Notes: a model not told the origin generated them from the letters alone. Shown: positions 23,724 through 32,391, counted from the first letter of the stretch. The stretch: DNA of 42,295 bases from Roseburia sp. CAG:303 (GCA_000437755.1 FR900157.1:2003-44297), one strand, 5' to 3'. Made by a program: numbers and translations.

Positions 23724-25595
23724 CTATTTGCTTTTCAAATACAAGCATTTGATATACTTGTATACAAATTTTTCATAAAAATCCCCTCCATTATACAGCA
23801 ATGTATCGTATAATTGCACAAAATCAAGAAATTTTCTCACTTCTTCCGAGGCCAGCTCACCGGATGGTGCATAACGGTATTTGTCAATAATATCGAGTGC
23901 CCGGGCAATCATCTTCAGGTCAATGTTATCTTGAGGAACTGCTGCCAGAAGCTGTTCTGCCTTTTTCTCATTCTTTTCACATTCTGAAATCTTTACATGG
24001 AAAATGCACCTGCTCAGTTCAAACTGCCGAATCATCTCGTCCATCCGCTCATTATTTGAGCCATGCTTCATTTTTCTGGTATGTCTGCTGCTGACAAACT
24101 GGTAACGGAGCAGACATCCTGCTGCCATACCCAGAACCACCAGCACTCTTACCACAAATTTTCCCTTTTCTGCCTGGGAGGAAATCTGTCTGCCACCCTC
24201 TGTTCCCGTCTCCTGCGCGAATGTCGTCTGCGATGTGCTGATTTCCTGTGATGCCTGTGTATCCAGTGTTTCTGTGACAGTTTCTATATCATCACTGTTC
24301 TCCTGTGTCTCCTGAATCGTAAGTTCTGTAAATAATTCCTGTTTTTCGATCGCGAAATTCTCCATTCCCGGTGTCACTTCCACTGCTACCCAGCCGATTC
24401 CTTCCTCGTAAATCTCTACCCATGCATGCGCTGCACTATCTTTCACACTGTATTTACGATAATTATTGCCTTCTTCCTCCACATCATCTTTTGTCACAAA
24501 ATAACCTTCCGCATATCTTGCCGGAATTCCCATGCTCCGGAACATCATAACGGCTGACGATGCAAAGTGTATACAATAGCCTGTTTTTCTTTCCAGGAAA
24601 CTGTTGATAAAATCTTCCCTGGTATTTTTTCTCGTGGCAGACAAACTGTATTTGAAATTATTATCTTCAAAATAGGTTCTGATATACTGTATATACGGTT
24701 CATATCCTATGGTTTTATACTGTCCGTCTCCCGTGGACAATGTGACATTGCTTCCACGGTAGATCAGGGATACATCCGAAAATTCTTTCTGCAGTTCCTC
24801 AAACTGTGTGGGCACATCCAGATAATGTTTCCGTACATATGCAGCATATTCACCTTCTATCTCCTGCAATTCCCGAAGCAGCTCATCGTCATCTGCCTTA
24901 TTGGTACGATATGGCAGCTTTCCATATTCATTGTCCGGATTTCCGGTATTTTCCACCTCGCCAAGATCGTATCCCTGATAATAGGTTATACGGCCTTCCT
25001 CTGTATCGTCATAATATTCATATCCGTCCGCCCCCTTTACCGAATCGGTCGTCGTGAGCGAAAAATATGGTTTGTATACATTGGTATCATCTTTTAACCT
25101 GCTGGCTACACTCATATTGTATACTTTCGGCCTGTCAATGGACATATAATAAGAACCCCTCTGCTGGCAGAGTGCGAAATAATATGGAAACGATTCCCTA
25201 AATGCCACTGTTTTGCTTCCATAAATATCCTTCCACAGATCAAATTTGTCCATGCTGTCCTGAGAATCATCCAGAATGTCCATAAGATTTTTCAGATATT
25301 CCTTTTCTTCTTCCAGTGCTTTTTTTCCTCTGGTCTGCCATTCCAGTCTGCTATAATCTGAACCCACATAGGATTTCAGATAAAACGAACGATCGAGAGC
25401 TGACACCAGTCCCCTGACTTCTACTTCCAGAACCTCTTTTTCTGTATAATATACAGATCTGGTATCATCAAGACTTCCCCGTTCTCCTGACGTCAGAGTT
25501 TCACCCGTTCCTGCCATATTAAAAAGAATTCTCAGTCCTTCTTCCAGGCTTCCTGCTTCCACTACCTTATTTACGGCACTTTTGCATTGATCCAT
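23724..25595 (-). CDS. Transglutaminase-domain protein (TgpA-like), 5' part apparently in the upstream frame
   Basis: 623 residues covering the external transglutaminase core (Cys341 in TGYCIHFASS, His390 in AAHAWVEIY, then GWVAVEVTPG with Glu where Asp is usual), a Ser/Thr-rich linker, a membrane helix (about 480-502) and a cytoplasmic tail. The family normally begins with about six membrane helices. Here these are missing and instead form the C-terminal end of the adjacent DUF58 frame. The ATG used has no convincing ribosome site, and the frame remains open upstream to the G7 tract at 25615-25621. Removing one G would join it to the DUF58 protein. It is therefore either a frameshifted gene, a slippage product or an assembly error. 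Its substrate is unknown. Confidence 0.8.
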   Translation of the reverse strand: MDQCKSAVNKVVEAGSLEEGLRILFNMAGTGETLTSGERGSLDDTRSVYYTEKEVLEVEVRGLVSALDRSFYLKSYVGSDYSRLEWQTRGKKALEEEKEYLKNLMDILDDSQDSMDKFDLWKDIYGSKTVAFRESFPYYFALCQQRGSYYMSIDRPKVYNMSVASRLKDDTNVYKPYFSLTTTDSVKGADGYEYYDDTEEGRITYYQGYDLGEVENTGNPDNEYGKLPYRTNKADDDELLRELQEIEGEYAAYVRKHYLDVPTQFEELQKEFSDVSLIYRGSNVTLSTGDGQYKTIGYEPYIQYIRTYFEDNNFKYSLSATRKNTREDFINSFLERKTGYCIHFASSAVMMFRSMGIPARYAEGYFVTKDDVEEEGNNYRKYSVKDSAAHAWVEIYEEGIGWVAVEVTPGMENFAIEKQELFTELTIQETQENSDDIETVTETLDTQASQEISTSQTTFAQETGTEGGRQISSQAEKGKFVVRVLVVLGMAAGCLLRYQFVSSRHTRKMKHGSNNERMDEMIRQFELSRCIFHVKISECEKNEKKAEQLLAAVPQDNIDLKMIARALDIIDKYRYAPSGELASEEVRKFLDFVQLYDTLLYNGGDFYEKFVYKYIKCLYLKSK

Positions 25596-25608
25596 CCATA
25601 ATGGTCTT

Positions 25609-27492
25609 TCATATCCCCCCCGCCAGCACAGCGATGGAGATAATCACTGCACAGACCCCGGACAGTATCATGGTAAATACTCCGGAATATACGGCAATCG
25701 CACCAGTATACGGATAGTCATCCGACAGATATTTTCTGCTCCTGCTCCGCCCGAAGGATAATACATTGCGAAGTACAAAAACCGATGGAAAATAAAGGCA
25801 TACAAGGATTCCGATGTATACCGGCGGTACATATCCGACAATCAGTGAGATACTGAGCAGTGGAATCAGTATAATCAGCTGGACGGACAATGCAAATTCC
25901 TGACAGAAGTTATAGATAACATCTGTTACGGCATATGCTGCCAGGATCAGCAGCCATTCCAGATCATCACTGACATATTTTAAAAATCCGTAATCATGCT
26001 CCGTAATGGTTACTTCCATGCCAAAAATTTCCGTTACTTCCGTGATTGCGTCAAACAGGAAGGTAAATCCGCCACCGAAACAAATCACAACATACCCGGC
26101 AAATATGACTCCGTTTTTTACCGCAGATACTTTTTTCTTATCCTCGTTGCCATTTCCGGTCACGTTCAGGATAAAATGCAAAAATACAAATCCAGCTATG
26201 ACAATGGACATTTTTATAAAATCCTGATAAATAACGAGCACATCATAAATCGAGAACATCGCCATATACACGGCAAGCAATGCAATGACGGACATCAGTG
26301 CCAGATATCCTTCCGTGTCATTTTTATAGGAAAGCTTTTTATGCGGTCTTATTTTATCATTATACGGATTCAGGAAGAATGTTTCTTCTTTTTCCGGTTT
26401 TTCTTCATTTTCAAGCAAAATCAGATTTCTTTCTGTCAGTACATATTCCTTGTTTTCCTGCTCTTTATGATTGTGAAAACAAAAGTATTTCAGATTCTCC
26501 GGTAGTCGCTGTATTCTCTCTTTCCTTGTGGTCAGATATACATTTGTCCCGCTGCCGTTTCCTTCACGCATGGCATATTCAAAATAATCTGCCTGTGGGA
26601 TATCCCCGGTTTCTATTTCTCCCAGAATATGCATCATATCTGTTTCAAAGCTTCCATTCCTGCCATATGCCGTAATATCATACTGCGTTCCCTCTGCCCT
26701 GCAGGATGCAATGATATCCCCCAGTGCCGACAGGATATTGTCACAGGAAGAGTATCTTGCATATTTTTCAACACTCATATCCACATGGATATGAACTGTT
26801 GCATCCTCGGCATAATTATAATGTTTTACCATCAGACTGTCTGATTTTGAACTTAATTTCCAATGGATATTATGGATATCATCGCCCTCGCGATATTCAT
26901 CCACCTGCACGATTTCCCCTTTATTCTGTCCCCTGCTTCCTCCGAAGTTTTCTTCCTCTTCACTCTCAGAATGCTTCTTTTCAAAGATTATGGTTTTATC
27001 CGTTCCAGCTTCGGGAAAAATATAGATCGTAGTATTAATATCTGCTTTGCGTTTGAACCGGAATAACAAAAAAGCATCATACGCATAAATCCGCTCAATC
27101 TTTAAATCGATTGCTCCATAATGGTTAAAACTCATCTGCATGGCAAAATTCCGAATAGTCCCCGGTTCGGAATTCATGACAATTTTTCTCTTCTGTGTAT
27201 TTCCAGAATAGTCCTTAATCAGCACCTTCAGTTCCACCCTTGAAAAAGGACATCTGCTGTCATTATCCAGCATGATATATTTATTAATACGGTCGTCTTT
27301 CTGGCAGTATTCTTCCTGTTCATCAAAATACACCTTTAACTTCCGGCTGGAAATACAGGCAAGAATCCCCATGATCAGCGGTACGATAATGGCAGTCAGA
27401 AAGAGTACCTCCGTCTGCCAGCCATTATACATTACCATGATCCATGCTGATAATATAATAATTAACCCATAAATAACTCTGTTTTTCTTCAT
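25609..27492 (-). CDS. DUF58 protein fused to the membrane region of a TgpA-like transglutaminase
   Basis: Residues 1-390 have two N-terminal helices (about 6-21 and 28-47) and a DUF58 domain with the diagnostic DEYREGDDIHNIHWKLSSK. DUF58 proteins (usually about 400 residues) accompany MoxR ATPases. The remaining ~235 residues are six or seven membrane helices that resemble the N terminus of TgpA proteins, ending with IISIAVLAGGI just after a run of seven G. The stop TGA (25609-25611) precedes the transglutaminase frame by 13 nt. The start overlaps the moxR stop by one base (TAATG). The intended product may be one long DUF58-TgpA polypeptide of about 1250 residues. Confidence 0.82.
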   Translation of the reverse strand: MKKNRVIYGLIIILSAWIMVMYNGWQTEVLFLTAIIVPLIMGILACISSRKLKVYFDEQEEYCQKDDRINKYIMLDNDSRCPFSRVELKVLIKDYSGNTQKRKIVMNSEPGTIRNFAMQMSFNHYGAIDLKIERIYAYDAFLLFRFKRKADINTTIYIFPEAGTDKTIIFEKKHSESEEEENFGGSRGQNKGEIVQVDEYREGDDIHNIHWKLSSKSDSLMVKHYNYAEDATVHIHVDMSVEKYARYSSCDNILSALGDIIASCRAEGTQYDITAYGRNGSFETDMMHILGEIETGDIPQADYFEYAMREGNGSGTNVYLTTRKERIQRLPENLKYFCFHNHKEQENKEYVLTERNLILLENEEKPEKEETFFLNPYNDKIRPHKKLSYKNDTEGYLALMSVIALLAVYMAMFSIYDVLVIYQDFIKMSIVIAGFVFLHFILNVTGNGNEDKKKVSAVKNGVIFAGYVVICFGGGFTFLFDAITEVTEIFGMEVTITEHDYGFLKYVSDDLEWLLILAAYAVTDVIYNFCQEFALSVQLIILIPLLSISLIVGYVPPVYIGILVCLYFPSVFVLRNVLSFGRSRSRKYLSDDYPYTGAIAVYSGVFTMILSGVCAVIISIAVLAGGI

Positions 27493-28436
27493 TAATGCTG
27501 TCCCTGTTCTACCGGTGTTGTTCTAAGGATGTTTTCCACCAGTCCATTCATCTTTACTCCCTGTGATTTGCCATGACCTGACAAAATAATTCTGTGGTTC
27601 ACGGTTTCAAAAAATACGTTTTTTACATCGTCCGGCACTATATAATTACGTCCTTCTATGTATGCATATGCTTTTGCCGCCTTAACCAGTGCCAGTGTAC
27701 CTCTCGGACTGACTCCCAGTTCAATATCCGGTGATGTTCGTGTCCGATCCACCAGATTTACAATATATCTTACAATCTCTTCATGCACAAACACTTCATT
27801 TACTTCCTGCTGCATAAAGAGCAGATCCTCACAGTTAATAACCGGTTTCAGTTCCTGTACCGCTTCTGTCTTTCCCTGACGGCTCAGAATCATTGCCACT
27901 TCGCTCTCTTTATCCGGATATCCCATATCAAGCCGGAACATAAATCTGTCAAGCTGTGACTCCGGAAGCATCGTTGTTCCCACGGAACCGATCGGATTCT
28001 GTGTCGCAATTACAATAAATGGCTCCGGCACATGCCTTGTCCGCCCATCGACCGTGACTTTTCCTTCTTCCATTACCTCCAGCAGGGCTGCCTGTGTCTT
28101 TGATGAAGTACGGTTAATCTCATCTGCCAGAAGTAAGTTGCACATAACTACCCCTGGTTTGTATACAAAGGCATTCTTTACTTTATCAAACATGGTAAAA
28201 CCGGTAATGTCCGAGGGCATTACATCCATCGTAAGCTGAAGTCTTTTGTTCTCAAGTGTCATTGCTGCTCCGAATGCCTTTGCCATCGTGGTCTTTCCCA
28301 CACCCGGAATATCTTCTATCAGAATATTTCCCCCCGCAAGAATCGCAGTCAGTACCTTTCTGACCGTATCTTCTTTTCCGGACAAAACAGAATTTACCTC
28401 TCTCATGATATTTTTGCATGCGTCTGTACCTGTCAT
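27492..28436 (-). CDS. MoxR family AAA+ ATPase
   Basis: Cytoplasmic AAA+ chaperone-like ATPase. Walker A is DIPGVGKTTMAKA, Walker B LLLADEINRTSSKTQAALLE, sensor 1 VIATQNP, and the family-typical ESQLDRFMFRLDMGYP and GVSPRGTLALVKAAKAYA follow. Start at 28436 rather than a GTG at 28448, which abuts its ribosome site; 314 residues. It heads the moxR / DUF58 / transglutaminase operon behind a good promoter. MoxR proteins are thought to help mature metal- or von Willebrand-domain proteins. The common trio with DUF58 and transglutaminase suggests a dedicated envelope maturation system. Confidence 0.92.
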   Translation of the reverse strand: MTGTDACKNIMREVNSVLSGKEDTVRKVLTAILAGGNILIEDIPGVGKTTMAKAFGAAMTLENKRLQLTMDVMPSDITGFTMFDKVKNAFVYKPGVVMCNLLLADEINRTSSKTQAALLEVMEEGKVTVDGRTRHVPEPFIVIATQNPIGSVGTTMLPESQLDRFMFRLDMGYPDKESEVAMILSRQGKTEAVQELKPVINCEDLLFMQQEVNEVFVHEEIVRYIVNLVDRTRTSPDIELGVSPRGTLALVKAAKAYAYIEGRNYIVPDDVKNVFFETVNHRIILSGHGKSQGVKMNGLVENILRTTPVEQGQH

Positions 28437-28472
28437 TTTATCTCCCACTCCTAATCGTAAATTTATCTAATG

Positions 28473-28498
28473 CCGGGGCAGAAAATCTTCTGCTCCGG
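28473..28498 (-). promoter_or_regulatory. Stable hairpin in the moxR leader
   Basis: An 11-bp stem (28473-28483 with 28488-28498, one G-T pair) and a 4-nt loop lie between the promoter and the ribosome site. No T tract follows on the minus strand. It may protect the mRNA 5' end. Confidence 0.4.
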
Positions 28499-28530
28499 AC
28501 GGATGCCAATATTTTTCGACTATCATATAT

Positions 28531-28559
28531 ATTATATTTTATTTTTGTTATTTTTACAA
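28531..28559 (-). promoter_or_regulatory. SigA-type promoter of the moxR operon
   Basis: Minus-strand -35 TTGTAA (28554-28559) and consensus -10 TATAAT (28531-28536), 17 bp apart. Confidence 0.7.
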
Positions 28560-28632
28560 ACAATTTTCACAAAAATTACTAAATTTTTTGCTAACATAAA
28601 AAAAAGAACTGGTTTTTCAACCAAAAGTACTT

Positions 28633-28638
28633 TATAAT
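28633..28638 (+). promoter_or_regulatory. -10 element upstream of the plus-strand membrane gene
   Basis: A consensus TATAAT lies 54 nt before the ATG at 28692. No good -35 is found at 16-18 bp, so the promoter is only partly supported. It is divergent from the moxR promoter. Confidence 0.4.
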
Positions 28639-28691
28639 TAACAGATAAATATTTGTGCTGCCAGCCAGCAGGCAGCGGAATGGAGATTGAT

Positions 28692-29297
28692 ATGAATCAT
28701 ACCACAGAACCCCTGAACCGGAATATTCCCATTGAAGATATGACATTTCTTCCTCCGGATAAGGAACAAGAAGCTCTGATACTTCAGGAACTGAAACAAC
28801 AAAGAAAAAAATCATTTTGCCACCGGCTTATCCTGTCACTCTGCATTGCAGTGATTGTAAGTGTCGGCGAAATTATTGCAAGATTTAATTATTCCAGACC
28901 GGACACCATACCTGGAATGCTTTTCTTTGTGTGGTTTGTCTTTCTTCTTTTTAACCTGATTTCGTATATTTCCCTCATGGTAAAGGCTTCTATGCAGCAT
29001 ATTTCGGACAGGTTCCAGTGTACCCTGGGAATTGTTACCGAAAAATATGGCCACAAAAAGCAGAAAGCAGAGCAAAGTATCCGTCTTGAACAACCCGGAA
29101 CAATGCATTTGACCGGCAAGACGCAGGATTATATTCCGAATTATATCCTGTTTAAAAATGATGAGGGGTACTGTTCGACCGCACTTCTCGTAAAGGACCG
29201 CAAAACATTCCAGAAGATTCAGGCAGGAAATAACATACTCGTTATCCGTCAGGCTTCCATGGGAAATATTACTTATGATTTTATTCTGATTTCATAA
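28692..29297 (+). CDS. Two-helix membrane protein of unknown function
   Basis: I do not recognise this 201-residue protein. A charged N-terminal part (about 1-40, rich in Glu, Lys and Gln) precedes two membrane helices (about 43-63 and 77-97) joined by a short loop. A soluble ~100-residue domain with many beta-prone stretches follows (GIVTEKYGHK, YILFKNDEGY, NILVIRQAS). The ATG at 28692 has GGAG 6 nt upstream; in-frame ATGs at 28653 and 28680 lack a site. It is one of only four plus-strand genes here, alone between a divergent and a convergent neighbour, and shares a terminator hairpin with the latter. Confidence 0.75.
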   Translation: MNHTTEPLNRNIPIEDMTFLPPDKEQEALILQELKQQRKKSFCHRLILSLCIAVIVSVGEIIARFNYSRPDTIPGMLFFVWFVFLLFNLISYISLMVKASMQHISDRFQCTLGIVTEKYGHKKQKAEQSIRLEQPGTMHLTGKTQDYIPNYILFKNDEGYCSTALLVKDRKTFQKIQAGNNILVIRQASMGNITYDFILIS

Positions 29298-29311
29298 CCT
29301 GTTATATAGAA

Positions 29312-29374
29312 AATAAGAGGATGCCAGAGATTGTTCCGTACTTCGTACTCCCACAATCCCGGCATCCTCTTATT
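29312..29374. terminator. Bidirectional terminator enclosing a hairpin-core repeat
   Basis: A perfect 14-bp outer stem (AATAAGAGGATGCC, 29312-29325 with 29361-29374) encloses the 30-nt core repeated at 23555. It lies between two convergent genes, 15 nt past one stop and 8 nt from the other. T tracts are short on both sides. Confidence 0.7.
29329..29358 (+). repeat. 30-nt hairpin core, copy 2
   Basis: Outer stem GATTGT/ACAATC and inner stem GTAC/GTAC. It differs from copy 1 at three positions, two of which are a compensatory change (G-C to A-T) in the inner stem and one in the loop. Confidence 0.75.
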
Positions 29375-29381
29375 AATATAT

Positions 29382-31112
29382 CTAATCTATATCAGCAAAT
29401 CCTTTGATAAATCCCAGCAAATATTTTTGAATTTGTTCCATATCCAGTACGGAGAGTTCATCGTCCCCGCTATCGGCAAGACGTGCGGCTTTAAAGTATA
29501 CACCGTCCGTTTTCTTTATTCCCAGGATATCCTTCTGAATTGCTTCCATGTCAGTAACATCGATATTTCCATCTCCGTTGACATCTCCTTTCCATGCGAT
29601 CTGATATGTTTTTACACTGCCCTCTGATTCGACATGGATAATGTCACCGGTTGCTACCTGGCTGGTTGCTGCCACCTGGCTGCTTCCCTGGTATACCGTT
29701 ACACCTGTCTTGAAATATTTCTTTAATTTAGCCGGAGTAATTTCTTCTCCCAGGCAGATTGCAACTGCTGAGGAATCATCCAATTTTACCGTGATATTCA
29801 AATCTTCCTCCGGAATGGTATACACACCGGCATAAGTCATCACTTCGTTTGGAGATACTGCCTGTGCATAGTGAATCTCATTATCCAGCATGGTAAATCC
29901 ATACAGATAATATCCTGCGGTAAGTGTCGGGGCATATACCTGCTCTACTGTGCCGCTTGCTGTATCATAGCTGTATAATGCATCCGGGGTGTTAAAATAT
30001 AAGAACCCATTATATCCGCCAAATCCGGAATATGTTCCTATCCAATATCCGCTGCCTCCTGCCGTCCACCGATCTGTTATCGTATATACGGTATCTTCGA
30101 GTGTGGCTGTGCTGACAGTGCATTTCTGAATCTTTTCTTCATACATACAATACCACTGGTTGTTCTCATATACAAACGGTTTATCTATGGTACTCCAAAA
30201 AGCATTCTCATATGTTTCTGAGTTTCCCTTCTCATTGCTTACCCATCCATAATGGTTTCCCGCACTTGAAGACGCAATTCCCGCATCACTTCTCATAAAG
30301 CAGTTATGTCCTGCTCTTCCCGGAATATCAGCATTTGCGCTTAACGGATCATCCCATGTAACATCAACATGATACCATGAACCATTAATGAACACTAAAT
30401 TCCAGATGTGGTTCATATCCGTACTGCTCGCATAATCAACCGATATACCGCACTGTTTCAGAAGATAACCGTATAGCTCTGTATATGCCTGGCAGACACC
30501 TTTCTTCTCTTTCATGAACTGATAGGCATCGTATATTTTATAAGATGTATCATATTCATAGGCATTACATATATAGTCATGTAAAAACATTGCTTTCTCA
30601 AGATCACTCCAGTTATCCTGTACCTGTGCCAGAATTTCCCCGGACATAGTATAGAATTCTTCCTTTGCCTGTGCCAGCTCGTCGCCTTCCATCAGATACT
30701 CCGGATAGACTTTCGTAATATAATTCACACCATTCACAGAAGAATATGAATAACTCCAGCCCCTGTCTACATAGAACAGATCTGCATGGCTGTTTAATAC
30801 AGATACATATAAATCTTTTAAATTCTCCGGTTTCAGATTATATCCAGTTAAATCAACCGCATCTTCTGCCATACTTAACCCTGTATACAATGCTTCGTCT
30901 ACAGTAATCCTGCTGCTTCTTCCTGCTTCCTGCAGATACCTCGGGACACGGTCCGTTCCCGTAGTCTTCTCCTGAATCAGTCCGCCTGCCTGCAGGATCT
31001 CATCGGACTCGTCCCACATAATTTCATCTGCAAACGTATCTTTTGCACCGATTCCTACCAGCACAAAAGCCGTCAGTCCAATAAAAAGTGTTTTCATTTT
31101 GTTTTTTCTCAT
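29382..31112 (-). CDS. Secreted transglutaminase-like protein with C-terminal dockerin domain
   Basis: 576-residue exported protein with a signal peptide at about 1-28. A transglutaminase/protease-like core follows, with Cys207 (KGVCQAYTEL), His235 (MNHIWNLV) and Asp250 (HVDVTWDDP), the full triad. A middle beta-rich region of repeated YxYD-type strands (about 320-450) comes next, then a short Ig-like segment. Residues 507-570 are a dockerin type I pair: GDVNGDGNIDVTDMEAIQ is a canonical calcium loop plus helix, and the second, ADSGDDELSVLDMEQIQ, is less regular. A dockerin implies binding to a cohesin on a scaffold; no cohesin lies in this window. GAGAGGT precedes the ATG. It follows the HD-domain gene by 25 nt. 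Confidence 0.9.
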   Translation of the reverse strand: MRKNKMKTLFIGLTAFVLVGIGAKDTFADEIMWDESDEILQAGGLIQEKTTGTDRVPRYLQEAGRSSRITVDEALYTGLSMAEDAVDLTGYNLKPENLKDLYVSVLNSHADLFYVDRGWSYSYSSVNGVNYITKVYPEYLMEGDELAQAKEEFYTMSGEILAQVQDNWSDLEKAMFLHDYICNAYEYDTSYKIYDAYQFMKEKKGVCQAYTELYGYLLKQCGISVDYASSTDMNHIWNLVFINGSWYHVDVTWDDPLSANADIPGRAGHNCFMRSDAGIASSSAGNHYGWVSNEKGNSETYENAFWSTIDKPFVYENNQWYCMYEEKIQKCTVSTATLEDTVYTITDRWTAGGSGYWIGTYSGFGGYNGFLYFNTPDALYSYDTASGTVEQVYAPTLTAGYYLYGFTMLDNEIHYAQAVSPNEVMTYAGVYTIPEEDLNITVKLDDSSAVAICLGEEITPAKLKKYFKTGVTVYQGSSQVAATSQVATGDIIHVESEGSVKTYQIAWKGDVNGDGNIDVTDMEAIQKDILGIKKTDGVYFKAARLADSGDDELSVLDMEQIQKYLLGFIKGFADID

Positions 31113-31137
31113 ATAATACCTCTCTAACTATTAAAAT

Positions 31138-31590
31138 CTATGCAAAGGTCTCCCTTAATGCACAGTATTTATCCGCCATGCTCACTATCCAGCTCTCTCT
31201 GTGCATAGGCGGAACCAGTGTCAATGGAAACATATGTTTTGAAATAATATCACATTCTCTCTCTGACAAATCAAAATCTCTCTCTGCATTCCGCAATGCC
31301 GTCTTCGGATGGGTAAATCCATGAAAGCGGTGTGGCACCTCCTGCTTATGCCAGTCATACAGAAAATAATCATGAAGAAGTGCTCCTCTTATCATCTGTC
31401 TGATATGAATCCTTATATTAAGCCTTGCCGCAATGATACAGCTGATATAGGCTACAGCAATGCAATGCCTGTATACACTTGTACTGCCATGCTGCATATA
31501 CTTCTTTGTTTCCAAAAAACCGGACCTGTTTAATGCTGCAAGTTCAGACTGTAATACGGATAAATTATTTCTTAACCTTATACGATACAT
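31138..31590 (-). CDS. HD-domain phosphohydrolase
   Basis: 150-residue metal-dependent phosphohydrolase of the HD superfamily. His42 region (YRHCIAVAYIS), the defining His73-Asp74 pair (ALLHDYFLYDW), His94 (GFTHPKTALRNA) and a distal Asp140 (SMADKYCAL) give a complete set of ligands. No regulatory or synthetase domain is attached, so it is a small stand-alone member whose substrate (nucleotide or other) is unknown. The ATG at 31590 is preceded by AGGGGGA and is preferred to longer in-frame starts. A near-consensus promoter lies upstream. It is probably co-transcribed with the dockerin transglutaminase. Confidence 0.82.
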   Translation of the reverse strand: MYRIRLRNNLSVLQSELAALNRSGFLETKKYMQHGSTSVYRHCIAVAYISCIIAARLNIRIHIRQMIRGALLHDYFLYDWHKQEVPHRFHGFTHPKTALRNAERDFDLSERECDIISKHMFPLTLVPPMHRESWIVSMADKYCALRETFA

Positions 31591-31630
31591 AAAATCCCCC
31601 TTTTCCATGCATACCACTGTTTCTAAGATG

Positions 31631-31659
31631 GTTATACGATAAAATACAAAATCTGTCAA
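31631..31659 (-). promoter_or_regulatory. SigA-type promoter of the HD/transglutaminase operon
   Basis: Minus-strand consensus -35 TTGACA (31654-31659) and -10 TATAAC (31631-31636), 17 bp apart, 41 nt before the start. Confidence 0.75.
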
Positions 31660-31684
31660 TACCGATCCTTACAATTCTTTAAGC

Positions 31685-31712
31685 ACACCTTTGTTTTTTC
31701 TTCCATATACTA
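31685..31712 (+). promoter_or_regulatory. Candidate mother-cell sigma (SigE/SigK) promoter of cotJABC
   Basis: The plus strand has AC, 17 bp, then CATATACTA (31704-31712). This fits the B. subtilis SigK pattern AC-N16/17-CATANNNTA and, more loosely, the SigE -10. An overlapping TATAAT at 31711 leaves a SigA reading possible but has no good -35. Confidence 0.4.
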
Positions 31713-31758
31713 TAATGTAAATCTTGTATTGCCTGCGGGCAATGGAAAGGAACTGTAT

Positions 31759-31932
31759 ATGGAAGAACGAAAAAAGAAATGCAGCGATAAAATGCCCCTG
31801 CGTGACTTTCCCGTAGCAATGGCATATGTTCCCTGGCAGGAATGGGAAGATGTATATGAATTATGTGAGGGATTTGAAATCGGAACTATTTTTCCGTCAT
31901 TAAATAAACCATTTGTCGGATATAAAAATTAA
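31759..31932 (+). CDS. cotJA: Spore coat-associated protein CotJA
   Basis: 57 residues, a normal size. The family signature VAMAYVPWQEWEDVYELCEG followed by GTIFPSLNKPF is unmistakable. The ATG at 31759 has AAAGGA 7 nt upstream; a longer in-frame start at 31729 lacks a site. First of three cotJ genes. It is expected to be made in the mother cell and placed in the inner coat with CotJC. Confidence 0.95.
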   Translation: MEERKKKCSDKMPLRDFPVAMAYVPWQEWEDVYELCEGFEIGTIFPSLNKPFVGYKN

Positions 31933-31944
31933 GGAGGTACAAAA

Positions 31945-32388
31945 ATGGCAGAACAGAATTTTCAGAATTGTTCCTGTATGAATTCCCAGCCAAACCAGCT
32001 TCGCTATAACCCCGGTCAGAACCGCATGACACCCCAGTGGAACCGTCCTTATCCACCTCCGGGACCACGTAGCAGAATCCCGGAAGAACCACGGAAAGAA
32101 AACCATAATCATACCGTGGATGGAAAAAAGCTCCGGAAAATAATTGATCAGGCAAGCTTTGCCATGGATGATACCAGATTATATCTTGATACCCATCCGG
32201 ATTGCAAAGAAGCATTTATCTATTATAAGAAAATGGAAAAAATCCGGAACGATGCCATCAAAGAATATGAAATCCACTGTGGTTCTATCTTATCCTACCG
32301 CGCGAATGAAACCGGATCGGAAAACTGGAACTGGAATACCGGAATACTTCCGTGGACAAATGGCTGCTGCAATGGAAGGAGGGGTTAA
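31945..32388 (+). CDS. cotJB: Spore coat protein CotJB
   Basis: 147 residues. The C-terminal ~85 residues match CotJB (FAMDDTRLYLDTHPDCKEAF, a YYKKMEKIR segment, then WNWNTGILPW). The first ~55 residues are a Pro/Asn/Gln/Arg-rich extension that normal CotJB (about 85-100 residues) lacks. GGAGG lies before the ATG, 12 nt after cotJA. Its role is in coat assembly, and the precise function is not known. Confidence 0.92.
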   Translation: MAEQNFQNCSCMNSQPNQLRYNPGQNRMTPQWNRPYPPPGPRSRIPEEPRKENHNHTVDGKKLRKIIDQASFAMDDTRLYLDTHPDCKEAFIYYKKMEKIRNDAIKEYEIHCGSILSYRANETGSENWNWNTGILPWTNGCCNGRRG

Positions 32389-32391
32389 TCT

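Noticed and set aside
25578..25619. 13-codon frame starting at the ATG just after the G7 run, as a leader peptide
   Set aside because: The ATG is only two bases from the G run, leaving no room for a ribosome site, and the peptide has no distinctive content.
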